Assembly (NCBI GenBank): GCA_947632085.1
Contig: CANRNY010000006.1
Coordinates: forward strand, 1 to 64,000
Length of the DNA: 64,000 nt
Origin: an uncultured Bacilli bacterium
Lineage (GTDB): Bacteria; Bacillota_I; Bacilli_A; RF39; UBA660
Direction of reading: 5' to 3'
Numbering within the stretch: position 1 is the stretch's first letter; each line of letters opens with the position of its first letter. This document shows, piece after piece, positions 1-8,908 of the stretch. A program made the position numbers and the translations under genes. The notes beneath the pieces are model-generated. The model was not told where the DNA came from, ran no database searches, and saw only the letters and a program-made list of their open reading frames with translations.

Positions 1-190
1 TACCTTAAACTCTTGTATTTACTTACCAAAATAGTCATTTCTTCTATTTTTGGATTTAACCGATACCTCCATGACCAACATCTAAAATAATTACTTTACC
101 AACTAATTTATTATTAACTTCTTGCCCATAAACTAAACTAGTTGTTAATAACATTAAACATATAAACAACCATATAATATTTTTCTTCAT
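1..190 (-). pseudogene. N-terminal piece of a cell-wall amidase, interrupted or cut by the window edge
   Basis: An ATG at 190 opens a signal-peptide-like stretch (MKKNIIWLFICLMLL) followed by VIILDVGHGG. This resembles the zinc-binding start (DPGHGG) of N-acetylmuramoyl-L-alanine amidases of the Amidase_3/CwlD family. The frame stops at TAA (56-58) just after GHGGIG. One base out of frame, an open stretch runs to the window edge, reading LNPKIEEMTILVSK. That suggests a frameshifted or decayed amidase whose remainder lies outside the window. A genuine short secreted peptide is less likely because the stop falls inside the metal-binding motif. The first zinc-site proline is also replaced by Val. 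Confidence 0.45.
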
Positions 191-207
191 ATTAATATTT
201 ATTCCAA

Positions 208-236
208 TAAAAAAAGAGATATTCAAAATATCTCTT
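208..236 (-). terminator. Rho-independent terminator of the NlpC/P60 gene
   Basis: A ten-base-pair stem (AAGAGATATT with AATATCTCTT, three-base loop) is followed on the minus strand by an unbroken T run. The stop codon of the upstream gene lies inside the stem. Confidence 0.85.
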
Positions 237-2058
237 AATACCATAAATTAGTTAAATTTCCATCTTCTTTATATAACTCATCCATTAGTACTACATGCGT
301 AAAATAATTATTTACTTTTGTTTTAGCATACTTCTTAAGTACTAATCCTTTGTAAGTATCTAATGATTCAGCAATATAGAAGTTATCATCATCAATACCT
401 ACTAAGATTGAAATATGACCAAATATATTAAATAAGTCGCCGACTTTAATTTTATTAGAAGCAATAAGTTCTTTAGATAAAGGTGTAAACTCACCAACAT
501 CAGTTAATTGACCATCTGATGGTAAATCACCAGCTCCAATATCACCAACATCAAATCCACCATTTAATAATGCCCATGATACAAATCCTGAACAATCTAA
601 ACCATTTGGATATTTTTTGCCTCTTATATAATTAGGAGGTGCTGGTTCTAAGTTAACCATATTACAACCCCAAATAGCTGGGCCTTTAAGATGAGCTCCT
701 TCTTTTAATTCATCAATTTTTGATTCATGTAAGTATAAACCTTTATGATAGTAACGACCTTCTCCATCAACAATATGTGTTCCAGTTCCACTAAGTCTTC
801 CATTCTCCCAAAAGTAAGAAATACGATAAGGGAACTCTAATGTTAAGAATCTTGCCGCAGCAACTGCTCCGGCTCTTGTTCCATATCCAGCTTCTGCAAT
901 ACGACTTTCTAATATTTTATCTAATGTATCAGCTTGTTCTTTACTATAATAATTACATGATAGATATGGTTTTTTTGAATTAAATTCTTTTGGCATACTA
1001 ACTATTAAATTTGTAACATCAAAAGTAAATTCTTTCATTACTTGACCATCAACTAAATATTGTAATTTAGTTTCGCCATCTTTAACACCTTTAACATAGT
1101 TATTATCAATATCTAGTATCTCTTCATTAGCTTTTAACTCTACTTTAGGTTCTCCTACAACAATCATCTTAGAAGTAACATCTAAACTACTACCAACAGC
1201 TAAATAATTAAGATCATTAATACCATAATCAACTACATAATTATTAACTTCTAAAGCATCACTAGTTAAATTACTATTATTTTTAAAGTATACTATATGT
1301 TTATCAATAGTTGTTTCTATATGACATTGATTATTTACTAATTCTACATAATTAAGATCATTTTTATTATCACCTAATGCACAAGTCTTTTGTTCACTAT
1401 CAGGTGTAATAACTAATTCTATTAAACCATTATCTTTATCATATTTAACAACTTCTACTTTAGATAAATTAACTTTATTAACTAAAATTATATTTTCTTT
1501 ACCAGTTGCTTTTAAAACTAAAACAACTCCTAACAGAACCGCCCCAATTATAATTAATACTAAAGGTATAATCCACCATTTCTTTTTCTTAGGAACTACT
1601 TCTATTGGTTTATCATTTTCCTCTTTAGTTTCGGTTAAAGAAGATTCAGTTGTCCTTTCTTCTTTCTCTTTTATTTCAGGTATAGAAATAGTACTAGTAT
1701 CTTCCTTTTTACTATTCTCTTCGATATTTTTAGTATTATCTTCTTTTTTAGTATTATCTATTTCTTTTATTTTCATTTTTGGAAAAATATCTTCATCTTT
1801 TAAATCAAGTTCTTTTTCTTTTTTATCATTTTCATGTATTTTATTTTTTATTAAATCAACTTTATCTTTAGGTAAATCAATTATTTCTGGATTAAAAACT
1901 TTTTTAGAAGAATTGTTTTTTATCTTTTTACGATTATTATTTGTATTTAAATTCTTTTTATTAGCGCTATAATTACGACTTCTTGTTGTAGATTTATTAT
2001 TATTTTTCCCATTTTTATTCGTTTTTGAAGACTTAACATCTTCACCCATTTTATTCAT
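235..2058 (-). CDS. Membrane-anchored NlpC/P60-type cell-wall hydrolase
   Basis: This 607-aa protein has a Lys/Asn-rich cytoplasmic N-terminus of about 160 residues. One transmembrane helix follows (about 161-183, after KKKKWW), then an extracellular region without recognisable repeats, then a C-terminal cysteine peptidase-like domain. In that domain LDCSGFVSW places the likely catalytic Cys at about 489, and FGHISILVG places the His at about 548. Members of the NlpC/P60 superfamily cut peptide bonds in peptidoglycan stem peptides. The long charged N-terminal tail is unusual and could be a docking or regulatory region; that is inference. It is monocistronic, with its own terminator. Confidence 0.75.
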   Translation of the reverse strand: MNKMGEDVKSSKTNKNGKNNNKSTTRSRNYSANKKNLNTNNNRKKIKNNSSKKVFNPEIIDLPKDKVDLIKNKIHENDKKEKELDLKDEDIFPKMKIKEIDNTKKEDNTKNIEENSKKEDTSTISIPEIKEKEERTTESSLTETKEENDKPIEVVPKKKKWWIIPLVLIIIGAVLLGVVLVLKATGKENIILVNKVNLSKVEVVKYDKDNGLIELVITPDSEQKTCALGDNKNDLNYVELVNNQCHIETTIDKHIVYFKNNSNLTSDALEVNNYVVDYGINDLNYLAVGSSLDVTSKMIVVGEPKVELKANEEILDIDNNYVKGVKDGETKLQYLVDGQVMKEFTFDVTNLIVSMPKEFNSKKPYLSCNYYSKEQADTLDKILESRIAEAGYGTRAGAVAAARFLTLEFPYRISYFWENGRLSGTGTHIVDGEGRYYHKGLYLHESKIDELKEGAHLKGPAIWGCNMVNLEPAPPNYIRGKKYPNGLDCSGFVSWALLNGGFDVGDIGAGDLPSDGQLTDVGEFTPLSKELIASNKIKVGDLFNIFGHISILVGIDDDNFYIAESLDTYKGLVLKKYAKTKVNNYFTHVVLMDELYKEDGNLTNLWY

Positions 2059-2085
2059 AAGATCACACTCGCAATTAATATATCA

Positions 2086-2121
2086 CAAAAAAAAGAGAAT
2101 AACAATATAATTCTCTTTTTC
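2086..2121 (-). terminator. Terminator after the 284-aa membrane protein gene
   Basis: An inverted repeat AAAAGAGAAT / ATTCTCTTTT with a nine-base loop has T runs on both strands, so it can act in either direction. Confidence 0.75.
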
Positions 2122-2124
2122 ATT

Positions 2125-2979
2125 TTATTCATTAGAAACTACAGTTCCAACATAGTAATAATTCGTATTATCATCAGTCTTAAAAGTATGTTTAAATGTT
2201 AAATTATCAGCACTTTTTAATTCATAGTAATAAGCTGTACTATCAGAAGAATGAAGATAATAATTATCATATTGATCATTAGGATTATCTACTCCAGCTC
2301 TTCTATCAGCTAAATAACCTTTATCATATATTTCTATATATCCATCTGGCGTTAAATTAACTTTTTGAATATCAAATTTTATTTCTAAAGATCCTGTACT
2401 TTGAGCAGCTGTATTTCCACAAATATATGTATCACCTGAACTAATACAACTTCTACCATTCATTGGACTAAAACTATTATTAGTATCTATATTTTTATCA
2501 TTATATATTTTTCCACTAACATTTACTAAATCACTCTTTTTAATTTTATATACTGTACATACTAAAGCTGGTATATTAGCATTTGTTGAATCTAAAATAA
2601 AACCATTTTCACACATTGTATTATCTATTTTATTTAAACTTTCTTTAGTATACATATTTTTAGATACCATATAGTTATATAATAAAGTTAATTTACTATC
2701 ATTAGTTAATGAACTTAAAGTAACACCCTTACTATTATAAAAGAAACTATTAGTATTAACTATACTATATAAGTCATTTATTGTTTCTTGATAAACAGAG
2801 TCATTAGTAATATCTTTAATTTCAGGTAAACTTTCTTCTGGTGTATTATCTTTTTTATTATTTAAATATTTAGAAGCCCCAAATATTCCTACGCCCACTC
2901 CTATTACAAGAAATATTATAAAAATTAAAATATATTTAATTGAATTACTTTTATTATTTTTTATTTGTTCTTCAGCCAT
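2125..2979 (-). CDS. Single-pass membrane protein of unknown function
   Basis: I do not recognise this 284-aa protein. The N-terminus is short and cytoplasmic. One transmembrane helix lies at about 15-36 (ILIFIIFLVIGVGVGIF), and the rest is predicted extracellular, rich in Asn, Asp, Ser and Tyr. Four cysteines in the outer domain (in TMCENG, LVCTVY, GRSCISS, YICGNT) could form two disulfides. A poly-Tyr segment lies near the C-terminus. It sits between the P60-type hydrolase and rpsI and has its own terminator, so a surface role in the same envelope context is possible but unproven. Confidence 0.6.
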   Translation of the reverse strand: MAEEQIKNNKSNSIKYILIFIIFLVIGVGVGIFGASKYLNNKKDNTPEESLPEIKDITNDSVYQETINDLYSIVNTNSFFYNSKGVTLSSLTNDSKLTLLYNYMVSKNMYTKESLNKIDNTMCENGFILDSTNANIPALVCTVYKIKKSDLVNVSGKIYNDKNIDTNNSFSPMNGRSCISSGDTYICGNTAAQSTGSLEIKFDIQKVNLTPDGYIEIYDKGYLADRRAGVDNPNDQYDNYYLHSSDSTAYYYELKSADNLTFKHTFKTDDNTNYYYVGTVVSNE

Positions 2980-3061
2980 TTACTACCCTTCCATTCTTAT
3001 ATTATTATAAAAAAAATTATAAAAGTAATCAATATTTTATAGTTATTATTTTTTTATCAAG

Positions 3062-3087
3062 AAAAAAAGTCCAATAATTGGACTTTT
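3062..3087 (-). terminator. Terminator of rplM-rpsI
   Basis: AAAAAGTCCAAT pairs with ATTGGACTTTTT, ending in a T run on the minus strand just after rpsI. Confidence 0.85.
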
Positions 3088-3107
3088 TGAAACACTTGAA
3101 ATAAATC

Positions 3108-3524
3108 TTAACGTTTACTAAATTGTGGAGCACGACGAGCTTTTTTAAGACCTGGTTTTTTACGTTCTTTACTTCTTGGATCTCTAGTAACGAATCCAGC
3201 AGTTTTTAAAACTTTTCTATAAGAATCTTCTCTACTTTGATCAGCATCAGCATCAAAAGCTAATAAAGCACGAGTAATACCTAATCTAATAGCACCAGTT
3301 TGTCCTGAGAAACCTCCGCCTTTAACTGTAACATCAATATCGAATTTATCCTCATTACCTGTAGCAACTAATGGTTGTTTTAAATCCATTACTAATACTG
3401 CAAAAGGCATATATTCATTAACATCAACACCATTAACAGTTATATTTCCTTTTCCAGCAGTCATTCTTACTTGAGCAACAGAACGTTTTCTACGTCCAGT
3501 AGCTGTCCATACTTGTTTTGCCAT
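3108..3524 (-). CDS. rpsI: 30S ribosomal protein S9
   Basis: This 138-aa protein matches bacterial uS9 over its whole length: the [11 protein letters not shown] start, the [15 protein letters not shown] core and a basic tail ending in the universally conserved FSKR. That tail reaches the ribosomal P site and contacts tRNA. It lies 12 nt downstream of rplM, the standard pairing, and is co-transcribed with it. Confidence 0.97.
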   Translation of the reverse strand: MAKQVWTATGRRKRSVAQVRMTAGKGNITVNGVDVNEYMPFAVLVMDLKQPLVATGNEDKFDIDVTVKGGGFSGQTGAIRLGITRALLAFDADADQSREDSYRKVLKTAGFVTRDPRSKERKKPGLKKARRAPQFSKR

Positions 3525-3536
3525 TTAAAATCCTCC

Positions 3537-3968
3537 TTAGTCTACCTTAAGTTCGATTGGTTTTTGAGCTTGATGTTTATGATCAGGTCCAGCATAAACG
3601 AATAATTTCTTACCCATTGCTCTTCCTAAAGGACCTTTTGGTAACATACCTTTAACAGCTCTTTCAATCATTTCTTCTGGATATTTTTCGATCATTGTTT
3701 TAGCGTTTCTTTCTCTTAATCCTCCTGGATATCCACTATGATTATAATATTTCTTATCTTCTAGTTTATTTCCAGTTAGTTTAACTTTTTCCGCATTAAC
3801 TACAATTACGTAGTCTCCACAATCAATGTGAGGTGTATAAGTAGCTTTATGTTTACCTTTTAAAACTACTGCAACTTTAGAAGCTAATCTACCTAAAGTC
3901 ATACCTTCAGCATCAACAACATACCATTTACGTTCAACAGTTTCTTTCTTTTCCATAAATGTATTCAT
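3537..3968 (-). CDS. rplM: 50S ribosomal protein L13
   Basis: This 143-aa protein is the normal uL13 length. [16 protein letters not shown] and the [12 protein letters not shown] motif identify the family, an early assembly protein of the large subunit. The start at 3968 (MNTFMEKK) is preceded by AAGGA at good spacing; an internal Met at 3956 is an alternative. It is the first gene of the rplM-rpsI operon, with a clear promoter and a structured leader upstream. Confidence 0.96.
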   Translation of the reverse strand: MNTFMEKKETVERKWYVVDAEGMTLGRLASKVAVVLKGKHKATYTPHIDCGDYVIVVNAEKVKLTGNKLEDKKYYNHSGYPGGLRERNAKTMIEKYPEEMIERAVKGMLPKGPLGRAMGKKLFVYAGPDHKHQAQKPIELKVD

Positions 3969-4043
3969 AAAAATTTCCTTTCACTGTCTTCATCCGCTTC
4001 GCTTTCCCAAGGCTAACAAACTCCAACAAATAAAATGTACCGA
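3969..4043 (-). promoter_or_regulatory. Putative L13-type ribosomal-protein leader
   Basis: Between the rplM promoter and its start codon lies about 70 nt of relatively GC-rich sequence in an AT-rich genome. Read on the minus strand it contains GCCTTGGGAAAGCGAAGC and GGATGAAGACAG, which can fold into small hairpins. Firmicutes rplM-rpsI operons often carry an L13 autoregulatory leader at this position. The assignment rests on position and composition, not on a covariance match. Confidence 0.45.
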
Positions 4044-4048
4044 TTAAA

Positions 4049-4077
4049 ATTATATGAAAAACCAACTAAAAAGTCAA
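4049..4077 (-). promoter_or_regulatory. Sigma-A promoter of rplM-rpsI
   Basis: On the minus strand TTGACT (-35) and TATAAT (-10) are separated by 17 nt. The start of transcription would fall near 4042. Confidence 0.8.
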
Positions 4078-4142
4078 ATAAAATCAACGGATTTTCGTTA
4101 TTTTTAGTTAGTTTTTTATCTTTTTTGTCAAATTAGATATTT

Positions 4143-4862
4143 TTAGTACTCAATACTTTCTAAATATAAGCCACAAGCTGGTGCTGTATAACCATATATT
4201 TCTTGTGAATTATTAAGCATTTCTTTTACTTTACTAATATCTTCTTTACCACGACCAACTTCTATCATCATACCTACTAAATTTCTTACCATATAACGAT
4301 AAAAACTCTTACCTTCAAAGATAATATTTAATATATCATCTTCCCATATAAAGTCGATATTATAAATTATTGCTTGAGCATCTTCTCTTTCTCCCGCAAC
4401 AAAATTATGAAAATCATGAATACCTATATATAGCTCTGCTACTTCTTTCATTTTATCTATATCTAATTTATATTCTGTTTGATAAACATAATCTGTAATT
4501 ATAGGATTATATTCACCCATATTTATTTTATAACGATATTTCTTCTTTTTAACACTAAACCTAGCATGAACTTCATCACTAACTTCTTCGACTTTTTTTA
4601 CATATATATAAGGTTTAACTAATGAATTTAACGCTTCTTTAAGTCCCTCTTCAGTTATCTTAATATCTAACTTAAAACTTACTCTTTGCCCTAAAGCATG
4701 AACTCCACGATCCGTTCTTCCAGCTCCTTTAACTACAACTTCCTTTTTATTAATCTTAGTTAAAGCCTCCTCTAAACACTTCTGAACACTATTTAATTCA
4801 TTAAGTCTTTGAAAGCCATAAAACTTACTTCCATCATAAGCAATAGTTATTAAGTAATTCAT
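4143..4862 (-). CDS. truA: tRNA pseudouridine(38-40) synthase TruA
   Basis: This 239-aa protein carries the TruA motif GAGRTDRGVHALGQ; the Asp of RTDRG is the catalytic nucleophile. It modifies the anticodon stem-loop of many tRNAs. Its start codon overlaps the stop of the gene encoding EcfT by one base. It is the last gene of the ecfA1-ecfA2-ecfT-truA cluster, the usual Firmicutes order before rplM-rpsI. Confidence 0.95.
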   Translation of the reverse strand: MNYLITIAYDGSKFYGFQRLNELNSVQKCLEEALTKINKKEVVVKGAGRTDRGVHALGQRVSFKLDIKITEEGLKEALNSLVKPYIYVKKVEEVSDEVHARFSVKKKKYRYKINMGEYNPIITDYVYQTEYKLDIDKMKEVAELYIGIHDFHNFVAGEREDAQAIIYNIDFIWEDDILNIIFEGKSFYRYMVRNLVGMMIEVGRGKEDISKVKEMLNNSQEIYGYTAPACGLYLESIEY

Positions 4863-5608
4863 TATCTCACCTTCAATACATAATAGATAATTAATCCTAT
4901 ATTCATCAAAATATATGCATAGTCGAATATCGCTAATTTAGTTCGATACTTATATTTACTTATTATATTACCATTATATAACTTATACTTCATATCACTT
5001 TTTCTTAATCTCATTTTATTTTTACAATCTTTATACACTCTCTTTAAATTAGTAAATACCAATTTAATTTTATTTAAAATATTAGAATGAGAATAAACTA
5101 TCCCCTTATTTTCTCCACTATTAATTACTTCTTTCATTGTATCTATATATATAATGATAAAAGTAATTATATTAGTAATAAATGATGAAATTTTTTTAAT
5201 ATTAATTCCTATCAAATTAAATATATTAATAATTCTAGCTAACCCTCTACCTATATCTTCTTTAGTTGTTGTATAAATAATTAAAGCTATATATAAAATT
5301 AAAAATATTAATTTAAATACCATTATATTTATATCTATTAATTCAATTCCATAATGATATAACATAAAATAAATAATTATAATTATATACTTTAATTTCC
5401 ATACAATTTTTAAATACCTTAAAAAACTTATATTACTAAGTAAAATAAGAATAAATACTAAACTTAGATTTAAGATAAATAATATATTATCATATTTAAA
5501 TAGACATACTAATATATAGATAAATAAACCTATAAATTTTATTAATGGATTAATTCTATGAATTATTGAATTTTCATCATTATAAGTATAATCCAAATTA
5601 TTGAACAT
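4862..5608 (-). CDS. ecfT: ECF transporter transmembrane subunit, divergent EcfT
   Basis: This 248-aa hydrophobic protein has about five membrane segments and is placed exactly where ecfT belongs, after two ECF ATPase genes and before truA. The start (DYTYNDENSIIHRINPLIKF) retains the family's HxLNPxxKL-like motif. The cytoplasmic coupling helices, normally carrying Ala-Arg-Gly/Ser signatures, are replaced by a Lys-rich stretch (NKMRLRKSDMKYKLY). Energy coupling to the ATPases is therefore doubtful. The assignment rests on synteny plus the N-terminal motif. Confidence 0.75.
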   Translation of the reverse strand: MFNNLDYTYNDENSIIHRINPLIKFIGLFIYILVCLFKYDNILFILNLSLVFILILLSNISFLRYLKIVWKLKYIIIIIYFMLYHYGIELIDINIMVFKLIFLILYIALIIYTTTKEDIGRGLARIINIFNLIGINIKKISSFITNIITFIIIYIDTMKEVINSGENKGIVYSHSNILNKIKLVFTNLKRVYKDCKNKMRLRKSDMKYKLYNGNIISKYKYRTKLAIFDYAYILMNIGLIIYYVLKVR

Positions 5609-6422
5609 TACGATATAATTCCTTTATAAGTTCTTTTAAGTCTGTATATTCTAATATTTTATGTCCCATACTTTGTGCATATTTTGTAAATTCTATTATT
5701 TTAGGCATTTCTAGATAAGAATATAATTCGTCATTATAGAATACTTTCTTATCCCCACTAACTACTAATTCTCCCTCGTTAATAACATATAAATTATCAA
5801 CAAGATTAAACATAAATGTTAAGTCATTACCTAAAATAATTATAGTCTTTTTAAAATTGTTTTTTAGTTTTAAGAATAATTTTTTATAATATTCTTTATC
5901 TCTAAATATAAATCCTTTGTAGAAATCTTCTAAGATTAATACTTCAGGATTATAAGATAATAAACAAGCTAAATTAAGTTTTTTCTTTTCTGTATAAGAA
6001 AGTTCATTAGGATTTCTCTCTAAGTATTTTTCATTTAAACCAGCTATCTTCAAAGAATCAACAATGTGTTTATTTTCTTGTTTTGTCTTATAACCAAAAT
6101 TTTTCATAACTAGTTTTATTTCTTCTTTAACTGTTTTAGTTATAAAATTACTTTTATTTTCTAAAACACCCATTCTCTTTCTTAACATATTTATATTATC
6201 AATATGGCTTGTTCTTTTAATTGATAGATCATCTAACTTTAATTCACCTTTACTAGGTTTTTTTATCACCATTAATAAATTACTTATAAAACTTAAATCT
6301 TCTCCTGCAATTCCAACTATTGTTCCTTCATTAATCGTAAGTGAAACATTATCTAGATATTTTTTTTCTTTCGCCGTTTTCTTATTTTCTATTAAAGATA
6401 AATTATTAAATACTATTTCCAT
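5598..6422 (-). CDS. ecfA2: ECF transporter ATPase-like subunit EcfA2, ATPase motifs degenerate
   Basis: This 274-aa protein is an ABC ATPase fold in the ecfA2 position, overlapping ecfT by 11 nt and ecfA1 by 10 nt. The Walker A loop reads GIAGEDLSFISNLL, so the GKS/T core and its lysine are gone. The signature LSGGQ reads LSYTEK. Walker B is LILEDF rather than LILDEP. The switch His is Asn (LGNDL). As written this subunit should not hydrolyse ATP. The reading frame is intact at normal length, so it is maintained as a protein rather than decaying. Confidence 0.8.
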   Translation of the reverse strand: MEIVFNNLSLIENKKTAKEKKYLDNVSLTINEGTIVGIAGEDLSFISNLLMVIKKPSKGELKLDDLSIKRTSHIDNINMLRKRMGVLENKSNFITKTVKEEIKLVMKNFGYKTKQENKHIVDSLKIAGLNEKYLERNPNELSYTEKKKLNLACLLSYNPEVLILEDFYKGFIFRDKEYYKKLFLKLKNNFKKTIIILGNDLTFMFNLVDNLYVINEGELVVSGDKKVFYNDELYSYLEMPKIIEFTKYAQSMGHKILEYTDLKELIKELYRNVQ

Positions 6423-7204
6423 AAGTTTTTCACCAAATCTTCCATATTTAGATAATTTCGATGAATTAAATCATATAGTTGAAGTTGAATTGATAAATCA
6501 ATCATAAACGGCAAATCAAAACCTAATCGTTTTAATATTTTTTCATTTTGTAAAACATCTAAAGTCTTACCATCTAAAGCATTAATACCATCATATAAAC
6601 ATAATATATAGTCAGTATATAACACATCTTCCATATTCGTTGTTACATTAATCAAAGTAATATGCTTTGTATTCAAATAGTTAAGTAATAATATTTTAGT
6701 TCTCAAATTTAAATCAATAAGTAAATCATCTAATGCTAAAAATGAAGGATTCATTATTGCATAAGATAGTATTTTTATTAAAGTTCGATCATTTAAAGTA
6801 AGTGAATCTATTTTTTTCTTCAATATTTTATTTATTCCAAAGTATTCATTCATTTCGTTAATACGTTTACGAATTTCACTAGGAGATAAATTCATATTTT
6901 CTAGTGGGTATCTAAGTTCATTTTCTACTATATCAGAAAGGATTGTTGTATCTTTAAACACAACCGCTATGCATTTCCTTAAAGCATCAAAGTTATCATT
7001 ATTAACTAAAACTCCATTTATAATAACTTCTCCTTGGTATTCCAATTCTCCATTAAGTATTTTAAGTAATGTTGTTTTACCTGATGAAGAAGGTCCAATA
7101 ATACTTAATGTTTTATCTTTCCTTAAAGTAAAATTAACATTTTTAAATACTTGGATATCGTCATTATATGAGAATTGTAAATCTTTAAGTCTGATATTTC
7201 CCAT
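6413..7204 (-). CDS. ecfA1: ECF transporter ATPase-like subunit EcfA1, partly degenerate
   Basis: The start at 7204 (MGNIRLKDL) is supported by GGGTGA seven bases upstream; a GTG at 7213 is the alternative. Walker A is intact (GPSSSGKTTLLKIL). The ABC signature reads LTLNDR instead of LSGGQ, Walker B ends LALDDL (catalytic Glu to Asp), and the switch His is Asn (TTNMED). In ECF transporters EcfA1 and EcfA2 form a heterodimer powering vitamin or metal uptake with exchangeable S components. Here both halves have lost catalytic signatures. Confidence 0.8.
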   Translation of the reverse strand: MGNIRLKDLQFSYNDDIQVFKNVNFTLRKDKTLSIIGPSSSGKTTLLKILNGELEYQGEVIINGVLVNNDNFDALRKCIAVVFKDTTILSDIVENELRYPLENMNLSPSEIRKRINEMNEYFGINKILKKKIDSLTLNDRTLIKILSYAIMNPSFLALDDLLIDLNLRTKILLLNYLNTKHITLINVTTNMEDVLYTDYILCLYDGINALDGKTLDVLQNEKILKRLGFDLPFMIDLSIQLQLYDLIHRNYLNMEDLVKNLWK

Positions 7205-7285
7205 AAGCTTCACCCACTTAATGGTTTATTATACAATAAAAACAAAAAAAGAAAAGAATTTTAAGCTCTTTTCTTCGTCTAAAAT

Positions 7286-8236
7286 CTAATTATTTTTATC
7301 TTTTTCCATCTCTATTAAATTTAGGTATAATTCATAGTTTTGTTTTTGCTTTTTTACTATAACTTGTAGTATTAATCCAGCTATAAAAAATAATAAAGCC
7401 ATCATTATACTAAAACAACTAACTATTAAACTTGGAAACTTCTCTACTAACCCAGTTTGAAAGTATCCAATATAAGCAGGTAATCCAATAACAATACCTA
7501 TTACCAAAAAGATAAAAGCTAATGTATTAAAAAATATTGCTGGTTTATATTCTTTAAATAGTGTAGCTATTGTTTTTAAAACTTTTATTCCATCACTATA
7601 AGTATTTAATTTTGAAACAGATCCTTCAGGACGGTCACGATAAGAAACTGGTATTTCAACTAATTTATAATTTTTATCTACAGCATGAATAGTCATTTCT
7701 GTTTCTATTTCAAATCCTTTTGATAAAACAGGAAAACCTTTTACAAACTCATAACTAAAAGCACGATATCCCGTCATAATATCTTTAACTTTGTTTTTAA
7801 ACAGAGTGTTGATTAACCATCTAACTATTCGATTACCAAAATTATGAAATGGTCTTTTATTCTCAACAAAATATGTTGAAGATAGTCTATCCCCAATAAC
7901 CATATCTGCTTTTCCATCTAAAACCAAATCGCACATTTCTTTAGCATTTTCAGCAGGATAAGTATCATCCCCATCAATCATTAAATAACAATCAGCATCT
8001 ATCTCACGAAACATTGTTCTAATAACATTCCCTTTACCTTGACGATACTCATACCTCACAATAGCTCCTGCTTTTTTAGCAATTGCATCAGTACCATCAG
8101 TAGAATTATTATCATAAACATATATATTAGCATTAGGTAACGCTTTCTTATAATCTTTAATAACCTTTTCTATTGTCTTAGCTTCATTATAGCAAGGTAT
8201 TAATACTGCTATTTTACTTTTCGCTTTTGTTGCCAT
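7286..8236 (-). CDS. Family 2 glycosyltransferase with two C-terminal membrane helices
   Basis: This 316-aa protein has a GT-A fold: LIPCYNEAKTIEKVI at the start, DNNSTDGT, and the DGDDTYP metal-binding motif. Two transmembrane helices follow at about 234-256 and 270-298. This layout is that of dolichyl/undecaprenyl-phosphate sugar transferases of the DPM1/GtrB type, which charge a lipid carrier with a sugar on the inner face of the membrane. The sugar cannot be read from sequence. No other glycan gene is adjacent. Confidence 0.8.
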   Translation of the reverse strand: MATKAKSKIAVLIPCYNEAKTIEKVIKDYKKALPNANIYVYDNNSTDGTDAIAKKAGAIVRYEYRQGKGNVIRTMFREIDADCYLMIDGDDTYPAENAKEMCDLVLDGKADMVIGDRLSSTYFVENKRPFHNFGNRIVRWLINTLFKNKVKDIMTGYRAFSYEFVKGFPVLSKGFEIETEMTIHAVDKNYKLVEIPVSYRDRPEGSVSKLNTYSDGIKVLKTIATLFKEYKPAIFFNTLAFIFLVIGIVIGLPAYIGYFQTGLVEKFPSLIVSCFSIMMALLFFIAGLILQVIVKKQKQNYELYLNLIEMEKDKNN

Positions 8237-8267
8237 ACATCACACCTCATAAAGTTATTATACTATA

Positions 8268-8801
8268 TTATTTATAATTTTTGTATTTTACTACCTTACC
8301 ACTCTCTAAACTCTTAGCTACATCAATAATTCTTTGATTACTAGATCCTCTAAAAGGACACTCGAAACTTTTTAAATCCATTACAAATTTACCATCTACT
8401 AAAGCATCAATATTTTTTAAAGCATCCATATAATGTTTATTTTTTTTCGCTAATTCTAATATTTCATCAAAAGTATAACCAGTATAACACCATACATCCA
8501 TACCTTTTTCTTTAACATACTTAGCTAACTCTTCTAATGCTTCGATTTGCATCATTGGGTCTCCTCCAGAAAATGTTACCCCTTCTTGAAACTCTAATTC
8601 ATCTATTTGTTTTTTTACATCATCTAAAGCTACTTCTGTTCCAGCCTTAAAATCATGTGTCTCTGGATTATGACAACCAAAACAATTATGAGAACATCCT
8701 TGAAACCATATAACACTTCTAATACCTTCGCCATCCACTATACTATCTGTTTGAATTTCGGGCATAGCTAGCCTAACAAATCCTTTTTTCATATTTACCA
8801 C
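8268..8801 (-). CDS. nrdG: Anaerobic ribonucleotide reductase activating protein
   Basis: This 177-aa protein is a radical-SAM enzyme with the cluster motif CSHNCFGC (CxxxCxxC) and FSGGDPM. It matches NrdG, which installs the glycyl radical on NrdD so that ribonucleotides can be reduced without oxygen. The partner nrdD is not in the window. A GTG at 8801 and an ATG at 8792 are both possible starts; the ATG gives the more typical MKKGFVRLA. It implies anaerobic growth. Confidence 0.88.
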   Translation of the reverse strand: MVNMKKGFVRLAMPEIQTDSIVDGEGIRSVIWFQGCSHNCFGCHNPETHDFKAGTEVALDDVKKQIDELEFQEGVTFSGGDPMMQIEALEELAKYVKEKGMDVWCYTGYTFDEILELAKKNKHYMDALKNIDALVDGKFVMDLKSFECPFRGSSNQRIIDVAKSLESGKVVKYKNYK

Positions 8802-8878
8802 TCTACCTCTTTATATCAAAATTATATCATAAAAGAAAAAAAGAAAATCTAAATTAATATATTTTAACTATTTTTGAC

Positions 8879-8908
8879 ATAAAAAAAAGGAACCATAAGT
8901 TCCTAATA
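8879..8908 (-). terminator. Terminator of the XRE-membrane gene
   Basis: On the minus strand AGGAACTTATGGTTCC forms a short hairpin followed by eight T. Confidence 0.75.
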
